DNA from: Fremontodendron californicum
Lineage: Eukaryota > Streptophyta > Magnoliopsida > Malvales > Malvaceae
Assembly (NCBI GenBank): GCA_030761205.1
Contig: JAULJL010000018.1
Span: 14,962,501 to 15,026,500 of the forward strand
Length of the DNA: 64,000 nucleotides
Direction: 5' to 3'
Numbering within the stretch: position 1 is the first letter of the stretch; each line of letters begins with the position of its first letter. The notes below the pieces were generated by a model. That model saw only the letters and a list, made by a program, of their open reading frames with translations. It did no database searches and was not told the origin of the DNA. The position numbers were made by a program, and so were the translations under genes. This document shows positions 23,340 through 36,275 of this stretch, piece after piece.

Positions 23340-24500
23340 ATGAAGTCATGAAACATCACGCTACCTTAATGACATAAGTTGCCGGCCCCTAATGAGATCA
23401 AACGAAAGGAATACTATAAGTTACACGATTCTTGGAGGCATGACACTACCAAATATGGTGTTTAGAAATTTCTTACTGTTAGTATATACCTTAGAACCAA
23501 TCAGATTGGACAAGGGATATACAGTTAATAATACAAACCCATCACTATACATTAGTGATATAAGATTTTCCTTCATGTTAGTATGATGATAGGGAGTTAT
23601 TAAATACTAATCAGATGAAGCCCATGGAATATAACGGCCTTGCAAAGGAATTATAAAGAGTTATAATTGTGAAATCCTTATGCATCAAAGCCTTGTTCCT
23701 CAAATTGTTCCTGGTCATCGTATTGCCAAGATGGGGCATTGGCAATGCTTAAAAACTAGTACATGTTAAGCCTTCTTACTTGTGAAGTAAGCAACCGATC
23801 TCATGGGTTGAAGTATGAGGGATACTTGGGATAACATGTAGGTGCTTGTCTGTTGAACAAATTCACTGAATATGGCCCGCTGTGAGAACTCCATTTGGTA
23901 TTGTCACTCAAGTGTCTATGAAAATGTTCTCACGTGACAGTCGTGTAAATTAGTCATCGGACTTGTGATACCAGGTCATCTTGTATGGAGAGTGTCATAC
24001 TTTGATTCCATCACGAACGAGTTCCAAATGAAGGGATGCTTATGGTAGGGTGGTTATGGGTATGACATGAACCATACGAAGATGGATTTGTGATCCAGAG
24101 AGGATTCACCACTCCAAGTGACATCGGAGACATATCTCGTCTGTTCTTGGCTTCGGTTAACTTAATGAAGTCTCTGGCCAGAGCATGATGGATTTAGGAG
24201 AAATCGTTTCGCTAAATTCATAAGGTTAACCATAAGCTGCAAGAAATAATATGGATTGAACATGAGTAGACACTGCACCATGCTCATGGGCTTTCCGGGA
24301 TATTTGGTGAAAGGACCGTATTACACTGATAGGCTGGTTACTGAAAGGTTTTAATGAGGTCACGTTGACTTCTCAACATTTGGGTGGTCATAATGGGTTG
24401 CTAAATCCCGCTCTTGATCTATGTTTATAAATTAATGAGATCAATTTATACGCATTGCCAACATGTTGGGAACCTAATGGATCACACATAAAGACGGAAT
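23340..24500 (+). mobile_element. 3' internal non-coding part of an iMet-primed LTR element
   Basis: A gene-free stretch that ends in a purine-rich tract (aaagacggaa, 24490-24499) directly before an LTR-like TGTTGGG start. From memory its text resembles the non-coding 3' region of a common plant LTR element, but no coding domain remains to assign a superfamily. Confidence 0.5.
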
Positions 24501-26142
24501 TGTTGGGTAAAACTTGGGATTTGATTAAGTAGGACTTAATTGAATAAAAGTTTAATTTAGAGGACCTAATTGAATAAGATTAAATTTAGGTAGATTAAGA
24601 CATAATTTGGATTTGTGAAATCCAAATAAAGTTGTCTTAATAAGACAATGTGGATAAGCTTATCTTAAGTAGGCCATGTTTTCATTTAGACATGTCTTAA
24701 GATAAAGTTGTCCTGGTTGAAAATAAGAAGTTGTCGGAAATGAGAAAAACTTTCTTGTTTTAGAGGAGTTTCATTACGAATCAAATTCCAACTTCTCGTA
24801 TTTCGCTAAACCGAACATTGCTTCGATTATGTCTCGTTCGAGTCCGGCACTAAGAGTTAGTGTTTGACTAGGATTCTAACACTTGTTAAGTAAAAGAGTT
24901 TCACTTGAACAAGGACTCTGTTAATCCGAGCTGGTTAAGTTCAATTAGGACTCTAAGAGTTTGATTTGGAATCAAATTCTTATCCCTGTGAAACCGAGCT
25001 ATTAACATAAACATAATCCGGGATAGGTTCGAACTCAGCTTTAAGAGTTAGAGTTTCAGCCGAACTAGGATGCTTGAGGTTGAAAGTGTTTCACCTCAAC
25101 TAGGTTGTTAGATTAAAATCAAACTCCTATCCTATCTTATCCTTTGTTGGCCGAATGTGTACGCTATTAGGACTAGGTTCGGTCAAACTTCTAAGTGTTA
25201 GAAGTTTAACCAAACCATGTCACTTGAAGTGATAGTGTCACACTTGTGATAGGAGTTTAAAATAAGTTTAAACTCTTATCACTTGTGAATGGTATGGCCG
25301 GCTAAAGAGTTTTAATGGCACTAGAATTCTCACATCAAAGCAATGTTCTTTGGTTTTCACGAGAAAGAAATAGAAGAAAAAAGAATATATTATTCTTCTT
25401 TTTGCTTTCAAGAAAAATAGAATTCTTTACTTGCAAAAGTGTGGGTGATGGCTAAAAGAGAAAATAATGGGATTATTTTATGCTTTAAGCTTCACGCTAA
25501 AAGAGAAGGAAAAGAATGTATTCTTTATCTTTTGGCTTTTACGCTAATGTAAAATAAGAATTCTATTGGTGGGATACACGGTTTTTTTGGTGTGAAGTTC
25601 TTAAAAAAAATAAAATCTGATTTTTTTTAAGTGAATAAGTTACACACCATTCGGCCAAGAAGTAATTCTACATTGCCGAATTGCTTCCACTTTTATTCTT
25701 CCTTGATTTATTGTTCACCGAAAGTCAAAGAATAGTTCTTGTTGTTTCGGCACTTGTAAGAAATCATAAGGAGGAGCCTTTTGATTATTGATCAAAATAT
25801 CGGGCTATTAGCATAGTGGAATCCCCGAGACCTTTCGAAGGTCCCAATAGCCATTCGTGTGGATTTCCGTTGGAGGTAAGACACATGTGTTGCTCGTGGC
25901 CTTGGAGAAGCCGTTCGGTGACCATCAAGTTGCTGACTTGTTGCAGGGATCGGCACACTCGAGATTAAGAGTTCTCGAGTAGGTATGATTTTGATCATAT
26001 GGGTGTTTTAAAAATTTTAAATGTCATGAAACCCTTGTAAATCATGATCCGAGATCCTGTGGTAGTCTGGGTGTTTAATTGTTTACTTTCGCTGCTTTAC
26101 TTTTGTATAAATATGTTTATGCATGAGCCCGGACTAATCCCA
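24501..26142 (+). mobile_element. LTR (1.64 kb) of an iMet-primed retroelement
   Basis: It begins TGTTGGGTAA after a polypurine-like tract and ends ACTAATCCCA, with short inverted ends TG..GGG/CCC..CA. Four bases later comes TGGTATCAGATC, close to the plant initiator-Met tRNA primer-binding site TGGTATCAGAGC. The same LTR thus looks like a 3' LTR from its left side and a 5' LTR from its right side. Confidence 0.6.
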
Positions 26143-26146
26143 AAAG

Positions 26147-26158
26147 TGGTATCAGATC
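26147..26158 (+). other. Primer-binding site for tRNA-iMet
   Basis: TGGTATCAGATC agrees at 11 of 12 positions with the standard plant iMet primer-binding sequence and lies four bases after the LTR end. Confidence 0.65.
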
Positions 26159-27020
26159 CTAGGTCCGTTGATTTCATGTGGTTGTTGCATGTCAATTCTC
26201 GGTGACTAGCATATCGTATGCTTTGTGTGTCGATTTTAGTGTTTTCGGTTTGAATGGTTTCTTGAAAAACTGTTTTTTCTTTAAATCTGTACATTCTGGT
26301 CAGCGGCTGTAGTGTGTCTTAAATCGGGTTTAAAAATTATTTAAACGTTGTATAAAATTGTTTTTATGCAATCTGGGTTAAAGCCGTTACATGCCTAAGT
26401 GAAACCGAGTTGTTCCGAGGCCTAAAACGTTATTTTTGGTGTCTGAATTTGGGGCTATTTTTGGGCTGTATATAAACGATTTTCTAAGTGTTTTTAATTC
26501 TGGAAATTGTGTTTATATACTGCCATTAAAGTTCCAAAATTGATTTTGGTTTAAAATGTTTAAACAAAATCATTTACGAGGCCTAAAACGATGTTAATGC
26601 AATGCTGAAATTTTCTGGGCTGTTTTGTAGGTGTTCGCATGCCTTGAAACTTCGAGCATGAGTGTGTAAACGTTCCAAATGCTTGTTGGAATTTTTGGAC
26701 AGCATCTTAGGTGAATACGATTCATTTTTGATGGTTGGTTCGGGCATGGAACATGGCTGGAACAGCAACAAACGTTGCTGCACTCGATGCACCCGAACCG
26801 CGGCTAAGCATGAGGCAATAGTTGCCGATTTGCTTGCTGCCATGTGGGAGGGCAGCAGCCCATTTTTGGGGCATCCAGCAGCCACCGAAAGTGGCATCCA
26901 GCAACCACCGAAAGTGGCATACAACGGCCTGACCAGGGGCTGGCAACGGCCATCCGATGGCCAAAGAGGTTGCCTACACCTAGGACACTAAGTGTTGGAG
27001 TCTTACTTCGAGATAGACAC
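26159..27020 (+). mobile_element. Leader region of the iMet-primed element, 3' truncated
   Basis: It contains the duplicated word 'gaggcctaaaacg' (about 26418 and 26578) and a 'ccaccgaaagtggcat' duplication near 26881-26925. No gag or pol is visible. The sequence passes into the Ogre-type gag of element B near 27020. Confidence 0.45.
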
Positions 27021-27023
27021 TAA

Positions 27024-29282
27024 GTGATAGAGTCGGGCATTAAGAATGGGAAAATGGAAGGGGCTGAGCCTTCTATTCTAAAAAAGGTATTCCCTGCCAG
27101 GAAGAAAGAGGAGACCCACGCAGTTAGTATCAACCAATACTCATATACACCTCCCACATCACATACACCACCAAGGCCCTATACTCCTACCACATCTTAT
27201 GCACCTCCTGCACCTTATACACCTTACCCGGGGTATAATCCTTATTACCCCAATGTGAACCACCTTACCCAAAATCCCTTCCCTTATACCAATATACCAC
27301 AACAGCCGTTTCCAACTGGCATATCCCCACAAATAAACTTTCCCTGAAACACTGTCCCAAACACTCAGGGAGCCGGGCGCAATGACCAACGTTCACCAAG
27401 GAACGATCAAAAACCCCAATTTGATCCGATTCCTACCACCTATGGTGAGTTATATCCCAAACTGTTGCAGGGTCAACTTGTTGCACCCGTGTACCTTAAA
27501 CCTCTGACACCGCCATATCCAAGGTGGTACAATGCAAACACTAACTGCGCGTACCACGCAGGAATTCAAGGACATTCGACTGAAGATTGCCTGGCCTTTA
27601 AAAAGAAAGTCCAAAACCTGATCAACGTCGGAGTTGTGAAGTTTGGGGCAAAGAATGGGCCGAATGTAGAGGGGAACCCATTGCCAGATCATGCTGAGAA
27701 TCGAGTAAATGCAGTATGGACAGGGGAAGTCAGAAGGGTCAAAAGGGATGCCAGGGAAGTCAAGACTCCAATGTTGACAGTATGGGTCAAAATGGTTAAG
27801 GCAGGAATGGTAAGGGATGCATACATTTTAAAAATGGTTGCAAAGAGGGTGCAGAATTGGTGCCTGTTCCATAAGTGTGGAGGTCATATCATACAGGATT
27901 GCGGGGACTTTCTGGCTAAAGTCCAAAAGATGATGGATGATGGAGAGGCCCAGTTTTTCGAGGAGACAGAGGAGGAAGTAGAGGTTATTGAGAATGCAGC
28001 TGGCTACAGGATAGGAAGACCTTTGATCATCTATTACTATGAACCAGATGAGAAAGTTATGCTAGTCGTTGAGGAAAGTGCACCTAAGTTAATCATTGAT
28101 TTGCCTGTTTCCTTTTCGTACAAGGAAAACAAAGCTGCACTATGGAAATACGCCTGCAGCATGGTTATGCCTGGGTCTTCGAGTCAGCAAGATATCACAG
28201 TTGTAGGGCACTTAATACGAAGTGGAAGGTGTTATGCTCCTGAGGCTATTGAACAGGGGTTAACAGGGAAAGATAGAAGAACGGGCAAAGGGAAGAAAGT
28301 AGCTGAACCAATCCATATTGAGATGGATTTATCAAAAGAATTAGAAAGGGGGTCAGCCACGGTAAACAGAATAAAAAAGTTGGTGAGTGAGAAGGAAGCC
28401 TGCGAGTTCTTAAAATTCATAAAGCACAGTGAGTATAGCGTGGTTGAACAACTGCAACGTCAACCAGCTAGAATTTCAATCTTATCTTTGCTTTTGAATT
28501 CGAAGCCACACAGAAATGCCCTGTTGAGAGTGTTGAATCAGGCATATGTGGCTAACAACATATCGGTAGAAAAATTAGACAGGCTGGTGAAAAACATCAC
28601 AGCAAACGACCATATATATTTCAATTATGAGGAAATACCACCCAATAGTATTGGGTCAACAAAGGCTCTCTATATAACTACCACTTGCAAGGGGCACATA
28701 TTACCAAGGGTCCTTTTGGATAATGGTTCTTCATTAAACGTGATGCCTTTAGCAACCCTATCCAAATTGCCAGTGGATATTTCTTATATGCTGCCAAGCT
28801 GCACGGTGGTCAGAGCCTTTGATGGTATCAGGAGAGATGTAATGGGAACTATTGAGGTTCCTCTGGAGATAGGCCCATGCACCTATACGGTGAACTTTCA
28901 AGTCATGGATATTAATCCATCCTATAATTTCTTGTTGGGAAGGCCGTGGATATATTCAGTAGGGGCTATACCTTCGTCTCTCCACCAAAAGCTAAAATTT
29001 GTGATAGAGGGGCGTTTGGTCACTGTATCAGGAGAAGAGGATGTAATAGCCTCTACATCTACTGAATCTACTTATGTTGAACCCAATGAAGATGCCGTAG
29101 AATGTTCTTTTTCGATCTTCGGAATTCGAAATGTAGTTTTCGTCACTGAAGGACGAAAGATTCCAAAACCTAGGTTATCCAAGAACACAAGGCTGGGGGT
29201 AAGAACTACCATGGGAAAAGGCTGCAGGGCTGAAAAGGTCTCGAAAAATATCTTCAGGGGATGGCCTGAGCAATGGAAGTAA
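27024..29282 (+). pseudogene. Element B gag-protease frame (one internal stop)
   Basis: One frame runs from a gag C-terminal segment rich in Tyr-Thr-Pro (27024-27344), through a single TGA at 27345-27347, into a 605-codon stretch. That stretch has two CHHC-type finger motifs, CAYHAGIQGHSTEDC near residue 28 and CLFHKCGGHIIQDC near residue 132. An aspartic protease core LLDNGSSLNVM lies near residue 416, where Asn replaces the usual Thr or Ser after the catalytic Asp. The end shows a degraded glycine-rich G-patch-like segment. The gag packages element RNA and the protease processes the polyprotein. The 5' end is truncated, and a shift near 29282 moves the frame. Confidence 0.85.
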
Positions 29283-29368
29283 TGGGAAAGAAAGACTGAT
29301 TTGGCCTGGGGTATCTTTCGAAGGCCCATGAGAAAAGGAAACAAGTTGAAAAGAACCGACAAAGGAGG

Positions 29369-29695
29369 ATGGCCTGTCTCGCGGGTATGGATATTGAATG
29401 GGAGCCTATGACTTTCGCACTTATCCTTCACAGCTTCCGCTCATCCGGTTCTCTATTTGGAGAAAAAAATTCTGATGATGTGCTCGTAATGATTGAGCAA
29501 GCCTTCGAGAGATTCCAGGTGAATAGGGATGAGCAGATGTATGATATGGAGATCTGCACAACTGGGGAAGACAGAATTGAAAGTGAGAATGCTAACTGGA
29601 TGGTGCGACCTTGTCCACCAGGATATAGACTAACCAATTGGAGTGAGGCCGAGCTGCCCATAGTTTTTAGGTCTATTCCAACGCAATGCTTTTAA
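29369..29695 (+). pseudogene. Element B segment between protease and intron
   Basis: This 109-codon frame aligns by position with the end of the element C frame 42636-43277: both have a 'CPP/CSP..' to 'W....LPI' tail. It is the continuation of gag-pro after a shift and closes just before the intron. It has no catalytic motif. Confidence 0.6.
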
Positions 29696-29896
29696 ACAAA
29701 TCTTAAATATCTTTGCCCGAAGATATTAAGAATTTCTTTTGTAATGGGCTTTTGTCTAAAAGTTTTCATCCAATAAATAACAAACATGATGCATTTCATT
29801 CATATCGATGTGTCCATATTCTTTTATTCATGCTATTTATTTTGCTTCCATTGTATATATGTTTTCCTATATTGTTTCTTCCCCACCTATTTACAG
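29696..29896 (+). other. Element B intron between protease and RT
   Basis: A T-rich stretch ends in a plant-type acceptor, ctatttacag, at 29896. The next exon starts with one base before the codon in 'TDAEYEDLLVNN'. Element C has an intron ending tcaatttcag at 43486 in the same phase and at the homologous position. The donor is unclear here. Confidence 0.65.
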
Positions 29897-32800
29897 GTGT
29901 ACGGATGCGGAATATGAGGACCTTCTTGTCAATAATTCTGAAATTGATTTTGAGATACCCATTTGCACGGGTGATTTTGAGGCCGACGAAGATATTGAGG
30001 ATTACGGACTATCTTTGGACTAATTAAGAAAAATAGAACAAGAAGAGAAACAAGTACTTCCTCATGAGGAGCTATTGGAATTGTTGAATTTGGGAAATAG
30101 TGAGGAGATAAAAGAGGTTAAAATCGGGACTACATTGTCGTCATCAATAAAGGGTGAATTGATAGCCTTGCTCCGGGAATATGTAGATGTATTTGCATGG
30201 TCATACCAAGACATGCCGGGTTTGGATCCATAAATTGTGGTTCATAAGCTCCCTTTAAGGCCAGAGTGCAAGCCAATTCAGCAAAAGCTGAGAAGAATGA
30301 GGCCGGACATGCTGTTAAAGGTAAAAGAGGAGGTGAAGAGGCAGTTTGATGCTGGATTCTTAGAGGTGGCAAAATATCCGAAATGGGTGACAAACATTGT
30401 TCCAGTACCAAAGAAGGATGGAAAGGTGCATATGTGCGTCGATTACCGATTTTTGAACAAAGCCAGTCCAAAGATAATTTCCTTTTGCCCCACATTGATA
30501 CTTTAGTGGATAATACAGTGAAGAGTTCCTTGTTTTCTTTCATGGACGGATTCTCGGGTTATAATCAGATTAAGATGGCACCGGAAGATATGGAGAAAAC
30601 CATATTTGTTACAATGTGGGGAACATTTTTCTACAAGGTAATGTCATTTGGGTTGAAGAATGCTGGGGCAACATATCAGAGAGCCATGGTGACCTTGTTT
30701 CATGACATGATGCAGAAGGGAATTGAGGTTTATGTTGATGATATGATTGCAAAGTCACAAGGACAAGAGGAGCATATTGCGAATCTTAGGAAACTCTTTG
30801 AAAGACTAAGAAAGTTTCAACTCAAATTAAACCCGGCAAAATGCACTTTTGGATTCAGTTCGGGGAAATTGTTGGGTTTTATTGTTAACAAAAGGGGAAT
30901 TGAGATTGATCCGGTTAAAGTGAAGGCCATCCAAAATTTACTACCTCCACGTACTCCAAAAAAAGTAAGAGGTTTTCTGGGGAGATTGAATTACATTGCT
31001 CGATTTATTTCTCAGTTAACCGATAAATGTGATCCAATATTCAAGTTACTTCGAAAACGTGATCCAAGAGAATGGGATGAAGGGTGTCAGATTGCTTTTG
31101 AAAAGGTTAAGTATTATCTATCAAACCCACCAGTATTAATCCACCGGCTCCGGATAAACCGATGATATTGCATCTATCAGTATTTGAGAGATCCATGGGT
31201 TATGTTTTGGGACAGCTTGATGAGACTGGAAAGAAAGAATAGGCGGTTTACTACCTCAGCAAGAAGTTCACAGATTATGAGTTGAAATATTCGTCGGTAG
31301 AAAAGCTGTGCTGTGCCTTAGCTTGGACTGCTCGGAGGCTCAGACAGTACATGCTGTACCACACGACGTGGTTGATCGCCAAGCTAGATCCGATCAAGTA
31401 CATGTTGGAAGCACCTTCTTTGTCAGGGAGGATGGCAAAATGGCAGGTTTTGTTGTCAGAATACGACATTGTATATGTTCTGGCTATCAAGGGCAGTGCA
31501 GTGGCTGAATTTTTAGCAAGTCGAGCAGTGGAAGATTATGAGCGGTTCAACTTTGATTTCCCAGATGAAGATTTGATGTATGTTTCTCAAGCGGATGAGG
31601 TTCCCTTGAAGAAGAAAATATGGAAGATGTACTTTGATGGGGCATCTAATGCCATGGGGCACGAAATCGGTGCAGTGCTCATATCTCCAGAAGAAGATTA
31701 TTATCCCTTCACAACCAGATTGAATTTTGATTGTACAAACAATACGACTGAGTATGAGGCATGTACTATGGGCCTTCATGCAGTAGTGGACAGAAAAATC
31801 AAAGTTTTGGAAGTTTTTGGAGACTCAGCCTTAGTGATATACCAGTTACGGGGAGAATGAGAAACCCGAGATACAAAGCTAATCCGATATCGAGAACTCA
31901 TATTGAGTTTATTGGAGGAGTTTGAAGAAGTAAGTTTCAATTACTTTCCTCGAGAAGAAAACCGGATGGCAGATGCTCTGGCTACTTTGTCATCAATGTT
32001 TAAAGTAAATGAAGGGGCGGAAGTTGTGCCGATCAGAATGAGTATATATGAGTCTCCTGCCCACTGCTTGAGTATTAAAAAGAAGCAGATGGTCTCCCTT
32101 GGTACAACGACATCTTGCAGTACATCAAGAGTCAACAATATCCAGAACAGGCAACAGAAAACGACAAGAGAACTCTGAGAAGGCTAGTAATGAATTTTGT
32201 TCTTGATGGCGAGATTCTCTACAAGAAAGGGAAAGATCAAGTCTTGTTAAGATGTGTCGAGTTTGCCGAAGCTCGAAGAATCATAGAGGAAGTCCATGAA
32301 GGGATATGTGGCACCCATGCTAATGGTCACATGCTTGCTAAGCAGATTATGAGGGCAGGGTATTATTGGTTGACAATGGAAAGAGATTGTATCAGTTATT
32401 CCCGAAAGTGCCATAAATGCCAGATATATGCAGATAAGATTCATGTGCCGCCATCGCCATTGCATGTCATGACTGCACCATGGTCATTTTTAATGTAGGG
32501 AATGGATATGATTGGGCCTATCACCCCGAAAGCTTCAAATGGACATTGTTTCATCCTGATGGCCATAGACTATTTCACAAAGTGGGTGGAAGCTGCTTCT
32601 TATACGAATGTAACAATATCGGTGGTATGCAGATTTGTTAAGAAGGAAATCATATGCCGATATGGATTGCCAGCAAGAATTATTTCAGATAATGCTCTCA
32701 ATCTGAATAATAAGATGATGAGAGAGGTATGTACTCAGTTCAAGATCACGCATCACAATTCGACATCTTATCGTCCGAAGATGAATGGGGCAGTAGAAGC

Positions 32801-33347
32801 AGCCAACAAAAATATCAAGAAGATTGTCGAGAAGATGACTGATGTGTACAAGGATTGGCATGAGATCTTGCCTTTTGCTCTTCAAGCATATCGCACTTCG
32901 GTTCGCACATCTACAGGGGCAACGCTATTTTCTTTGGTATATGGTATGGAAGTAGTGTTACCTATTGGAGTTGAGATTCCTTCACTTCAGGTTTTGATGG
33001 AGGTTGGCCTGAAAGAGGCAGAATGGGTTAGATCTCGTTATGAACAGTTGAATCTCATCGAAGAGAAAAGATTGAAGGCAATTTGTCACGGGCAGTTGTA
33101 TTAGAAAAGGATGATTCGTGCCCATAACAAGAAGGTTTGACCCAGATAGTTTCGAGAAGGAGAGTTGGTACTGAGGAAAATTCTCCCCATAGTGAAGGAT
33201 CCGCGAGGAAAATGGGCTCCAAATTGGGAAGGACCCTATGTGGTAAAAAGAGCTTTTTCTGGAGGAGCATTGATTCTAACTCGGATGGACGGGGATGATT
33301 TTAGACATCCCATGAATGCTGATGAACTGAAGAAGTATTATGCTTAA
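29897..33347 (+). pseudogene. Element B RT-RNase H-integrase
   Basis: RT: 'VPVPKKDGKVHMCVDYR' (from 30407), 'MDGFSGYNQIKMAPEDMEKT', and the catalytic YVDDM at 30731-30745. RNase H: 'MYFDGASNAMGHEIGAVLISP' and 'CTNNTTEYEACTMGL' (31626-31780). Integrase: an HHCC finger with HANGHM and CHKCQIY (about 32311-32430), then the catalytic core with Asp in 'DMIGPI' (32505), Asp in 'IISDN' and Glu in 'NGAVEAANKN'. The C-terminal segment 'WAPNWEGPYVVKRAFSGG' ends with a TAA at 33345-33347. No chromodomain follows, consistent with the Tat/Ogre group. Stops include 30021, 30231, 31858, 32496 and three near 33102-33150, plus a frameshift near 30450. Several are C-to-T type changes of CAG or CGA. Confidence 0.9.
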
Positions 33348-34827
33348 AAACAAAAGTGTGATGCTATGCACATGGGAATTCAAATGATTCCAAGTGTAGA
33401 AATGGAAATTCTATATATCTATCTCCCCTGGGAATTGCTTTTCAAAGAGAATATTCATGCTTGATATGATGAATGGCCATCTTTAATATTCCCTTCACTA
33501 AAAAGAATTTATCCCTAGTCACCCCTTTGAGCCTTAGGAATTATTTCTTTCATCGAACCCTGATCAAGGATCACCCTCTACACTGGAGGGCAAATACGAA
33601 AAAGAAAAAAAGGCCATTAGAAAATGTGAAATCAGAGAATGGCAAATGAAAGCCAACAATGAAAAAAGAAAAAAAAAGTCCAAAAAGGGGACAAATGTCT
33701 CAAGAAGGAATTCTCCTCATGAAATGATCCTTGATCCAATCACCCTTAAACACATTTTGGGCCTATTTTGTCCTTTCCTTCTAAACCCGAACCTTGGCCT
33801 ACATTACGTACTTTAAAAGTCCATTTTGATCAAGCATGGATATTTAATTTGAAAGGTTTTTCTCAAAATTCATCCCATCTTTTGAATTGACATTTTTACC
33901 TTGGAAGCTTTCAGAATTCTCAGATGCATAATAAAAAAAAAAAAGGAGAGGTTTAAGCCGAAAACCCGCAAAGGGCGACTTAATACCGAATGGGGGACAC
34001 TTGAGTTGAAAACCCGCAAAGGGCGGCTCAAGTCCTGATTAAGGTTTGAGTCAATGCTTCGTGTAAAGGGGGAGAAAGTATTTGAAAACCATAGAAAAGG
34101 GGAAGAACTCAGTCTGACGTAACTACGAAAGTCGAGGGATTACCCAAGTAAATTGACTGTTCAAGAGAAATTTCAGATGATTTGAAAAAGGAGGGGTCCA
34201 AGATATTCCGCATCCGGGGCATCAACAACCTATAACTTTACATTTGTTTCTTATATCCTTGATATTCACTTTTACCATTTTAAGACATTTGTTGCAATAA
34301 ATTCTTGTTATTCTTTTATGATAATTGCTTGTTTCATACATTCTCTCATACATTTTTTGAGATTGCATTTTGTTTGTTATTAAATTGAATGATGATTAGT
34401 AAACATAATTTTTTTTAAAAAAATGGAGTTTAAAAGTATTACTATGGAATAGATCTAAATCTTAGAAAAGGTCTGGAAACCACTAATCCCGATGGAAAAT
34501 TCACCAAGTAAAGGAAAACAGTGAAAGTGTTGGAGACTTCGTCATGAAGTCAGAAATTTGTGAGTTTCAGCGAAGTCAAAAACTGGGACTGTTTGAAAAT
34601 TATCTTGAGTAAAGGGTTCTTTAAGTGGGGCATCAACGAAAAATTGAAGACTTCATCATGAAGTCGGATAATCTGTGAACCTCAAAGAAACCATGGATTA
34701 GAAATCATGACACAATCATTTGACTGCATTCATCCTCAGGAAACATACCAGCATTTGCAAAGCATGTCATTCTCATCATTGCATTTAGCTAACATTGAAG
34801 GAATCAAGAAAACTTTGGCTTTCCCAA

Positions 34828-35110
34828 TCGAACTCGTTCTGCTTCTCAAATGAGTCGAACCCCGAGACCACCGTCGAGGTATTTCCTTTTGTTTTAAATC
34901 GAACTCGTTCTGCTTCTCAAATGAGTCGAACCCCGAGACCACCGTCGAGGTATTTCTTTTTGTTTTAAACCGAATTCATTCTATTTTATCAAATGAGTCG
35001 AGCCTTGAGATCACCGTCGAGGTATTTCCTTTTGTTTTAAATCGAACTCATTCTGTTTATCAAATGAGTCGAGCCTTGAGACTGCCGTCAAGGTATTTTC
35101 ATCACGGGTA
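34828..35110 (+). repeat. 71-bp tandem repeat, four copies
   Basis: Copies start at 34828, 34899, 34970 and 35042. Each has 'tcgaactcgttctg', 'caaatgagtcga' and 'gaccaccgtcgaggtattt' words. The last two are more diverged. Confidence 0.9.
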
Positions 35111-35345
35111 AGGCCTCCGGGCACCATTTTTAAGACCTTCGGGCATAATATTTTCACCACCATTTTTAAGACCTCCGAGCACCATTTTTAAGACCTTCGG
35201 GCACCATTTTTAAGACCATGGGTAAGGCCTTCGGGCACCATTTTTAAGACCTTCGGGCATAATTTTTCAAATCACGGGTAAGGCCTTTGGGCACCATTTT
35301 TTAAGACCTCCTGACACTATTTTTAAGACCTTTAGGCACAATTTT
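35101..35345 (+). repeat. About 25-bp repeat array 'ttcgggcaccatttttaaga'
   Basis: About ten degenerate copies of the unit follow one another, some extended by 'atcacgggtaaggcc'. It directly follows the 71-bp array in the element B 3' UTR. Confidence 0.88.
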
Positions 35346-35566
35346 TTCTTTTGCAAATCAAACTCGTTTCCTTAAGACGAGTCGAGCCTTGATTAGTCAG
35401 GGAATTCAATTTAAGGACAAAATCTTCAATTTACAGATTTTTCAACAAAAAAAAATTAATGATGATGATTGAAAACCCCTTTCCCTTTATTCACATGTGA
35501 TTTCACTAACCGTACAAAATTAGTGTTTGTTTATCTTTGCCTGATTCTTGATTCTTAGCAATAGCC

Positions 35567-35579
35567 AAAGAGGGGCAGC
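35567..35579 (+). other. Polypurine tract of element B
   Basis: aaagaggggcagc immediately precedes the LTR start, identical in layout to elements A and C. Confidence 0.75.
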
Positions 35580-35714
35580 TGTAGACACCTAATTTTGTCC
35601 GGACCCCTAAATCAGGTACATTTTCTTCCTAAATTGATGTTTCAGAATGCTAAAAGGCTTTTCTCATCCTGCAAGTGGTACTCCGAGACTTAGTCTAATA
35701 AAACAGACAAAAAA

Positions 35715-35793
35715 AGTCAAACTCAAAAAAGTCAACCCCAAAAAAGTCAACCCACAATAGTCAACCCAAAAAAGTCAACTACGAAAAAGTCAA
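35715..35793 (+). promoter_or_regulatory. Cluster of six AGTCAA words in LTR B
   Basis: AGTCAA occurs at 35715, 35730, 35745, 35759, 35773 and 35788, in near-regular 14-15 bp steps at the LTR start. This is the longest of the three W-box-like arrays. Confidence 0.4.
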
Positions 35794-36275
35794 CCCTACT
35801 TTCAAAACCAAGATTTGAGGTTCAATTGAAAAACGGAGAAATAATTTTGATAATCCGAGGTCTACATTGAAAGATATGGAGGTCGAAAATTGGGTTACGA
35901 GATTCAGTAGAAAGGAAACCCTAGTTTGAGAAATTTGGGGAAAAGTGCTTAAACAATCAAATTGGTCAGAATTGAAGGTCTCAAATGAAATATAAGCACT
36001 GACTACGGGTAACGGAGAAGCTACTTGGAAGAAAAACTGATAGAAAAGTCAATTCGAAAGAAAACCGAGAATTAGGGTTTTTGGTGGATTTCGGTGAAAT
36101 TTGGAAGAATTACAGAAATGGCCCGATTCGGTAGGACTAAAGCCCTTAATTGATGAGGAGTGATTAAACAAGGATAGCCCAAGGCTCAGTTTGAAGAAAA
36201 TCTGAAAATCGAACTTGTTTTGAGCAAAATCGGGTTTCGGAGGCAAAAGGGCAAAATTGGAAAATATGGGAAAAA

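Larger units (their letters stand above)
33348..35567 (+). other. Element B 3' untranslated region
   Basis: Non-coding. It includes a pair of 'aaaacccgcaaaggg' words at 33961 and 34009 (also found downstream of element C pol), and two tandem-repeat arrays from 34828 to 35345. It ends in a polypurine tract. Confidence 0.75.
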
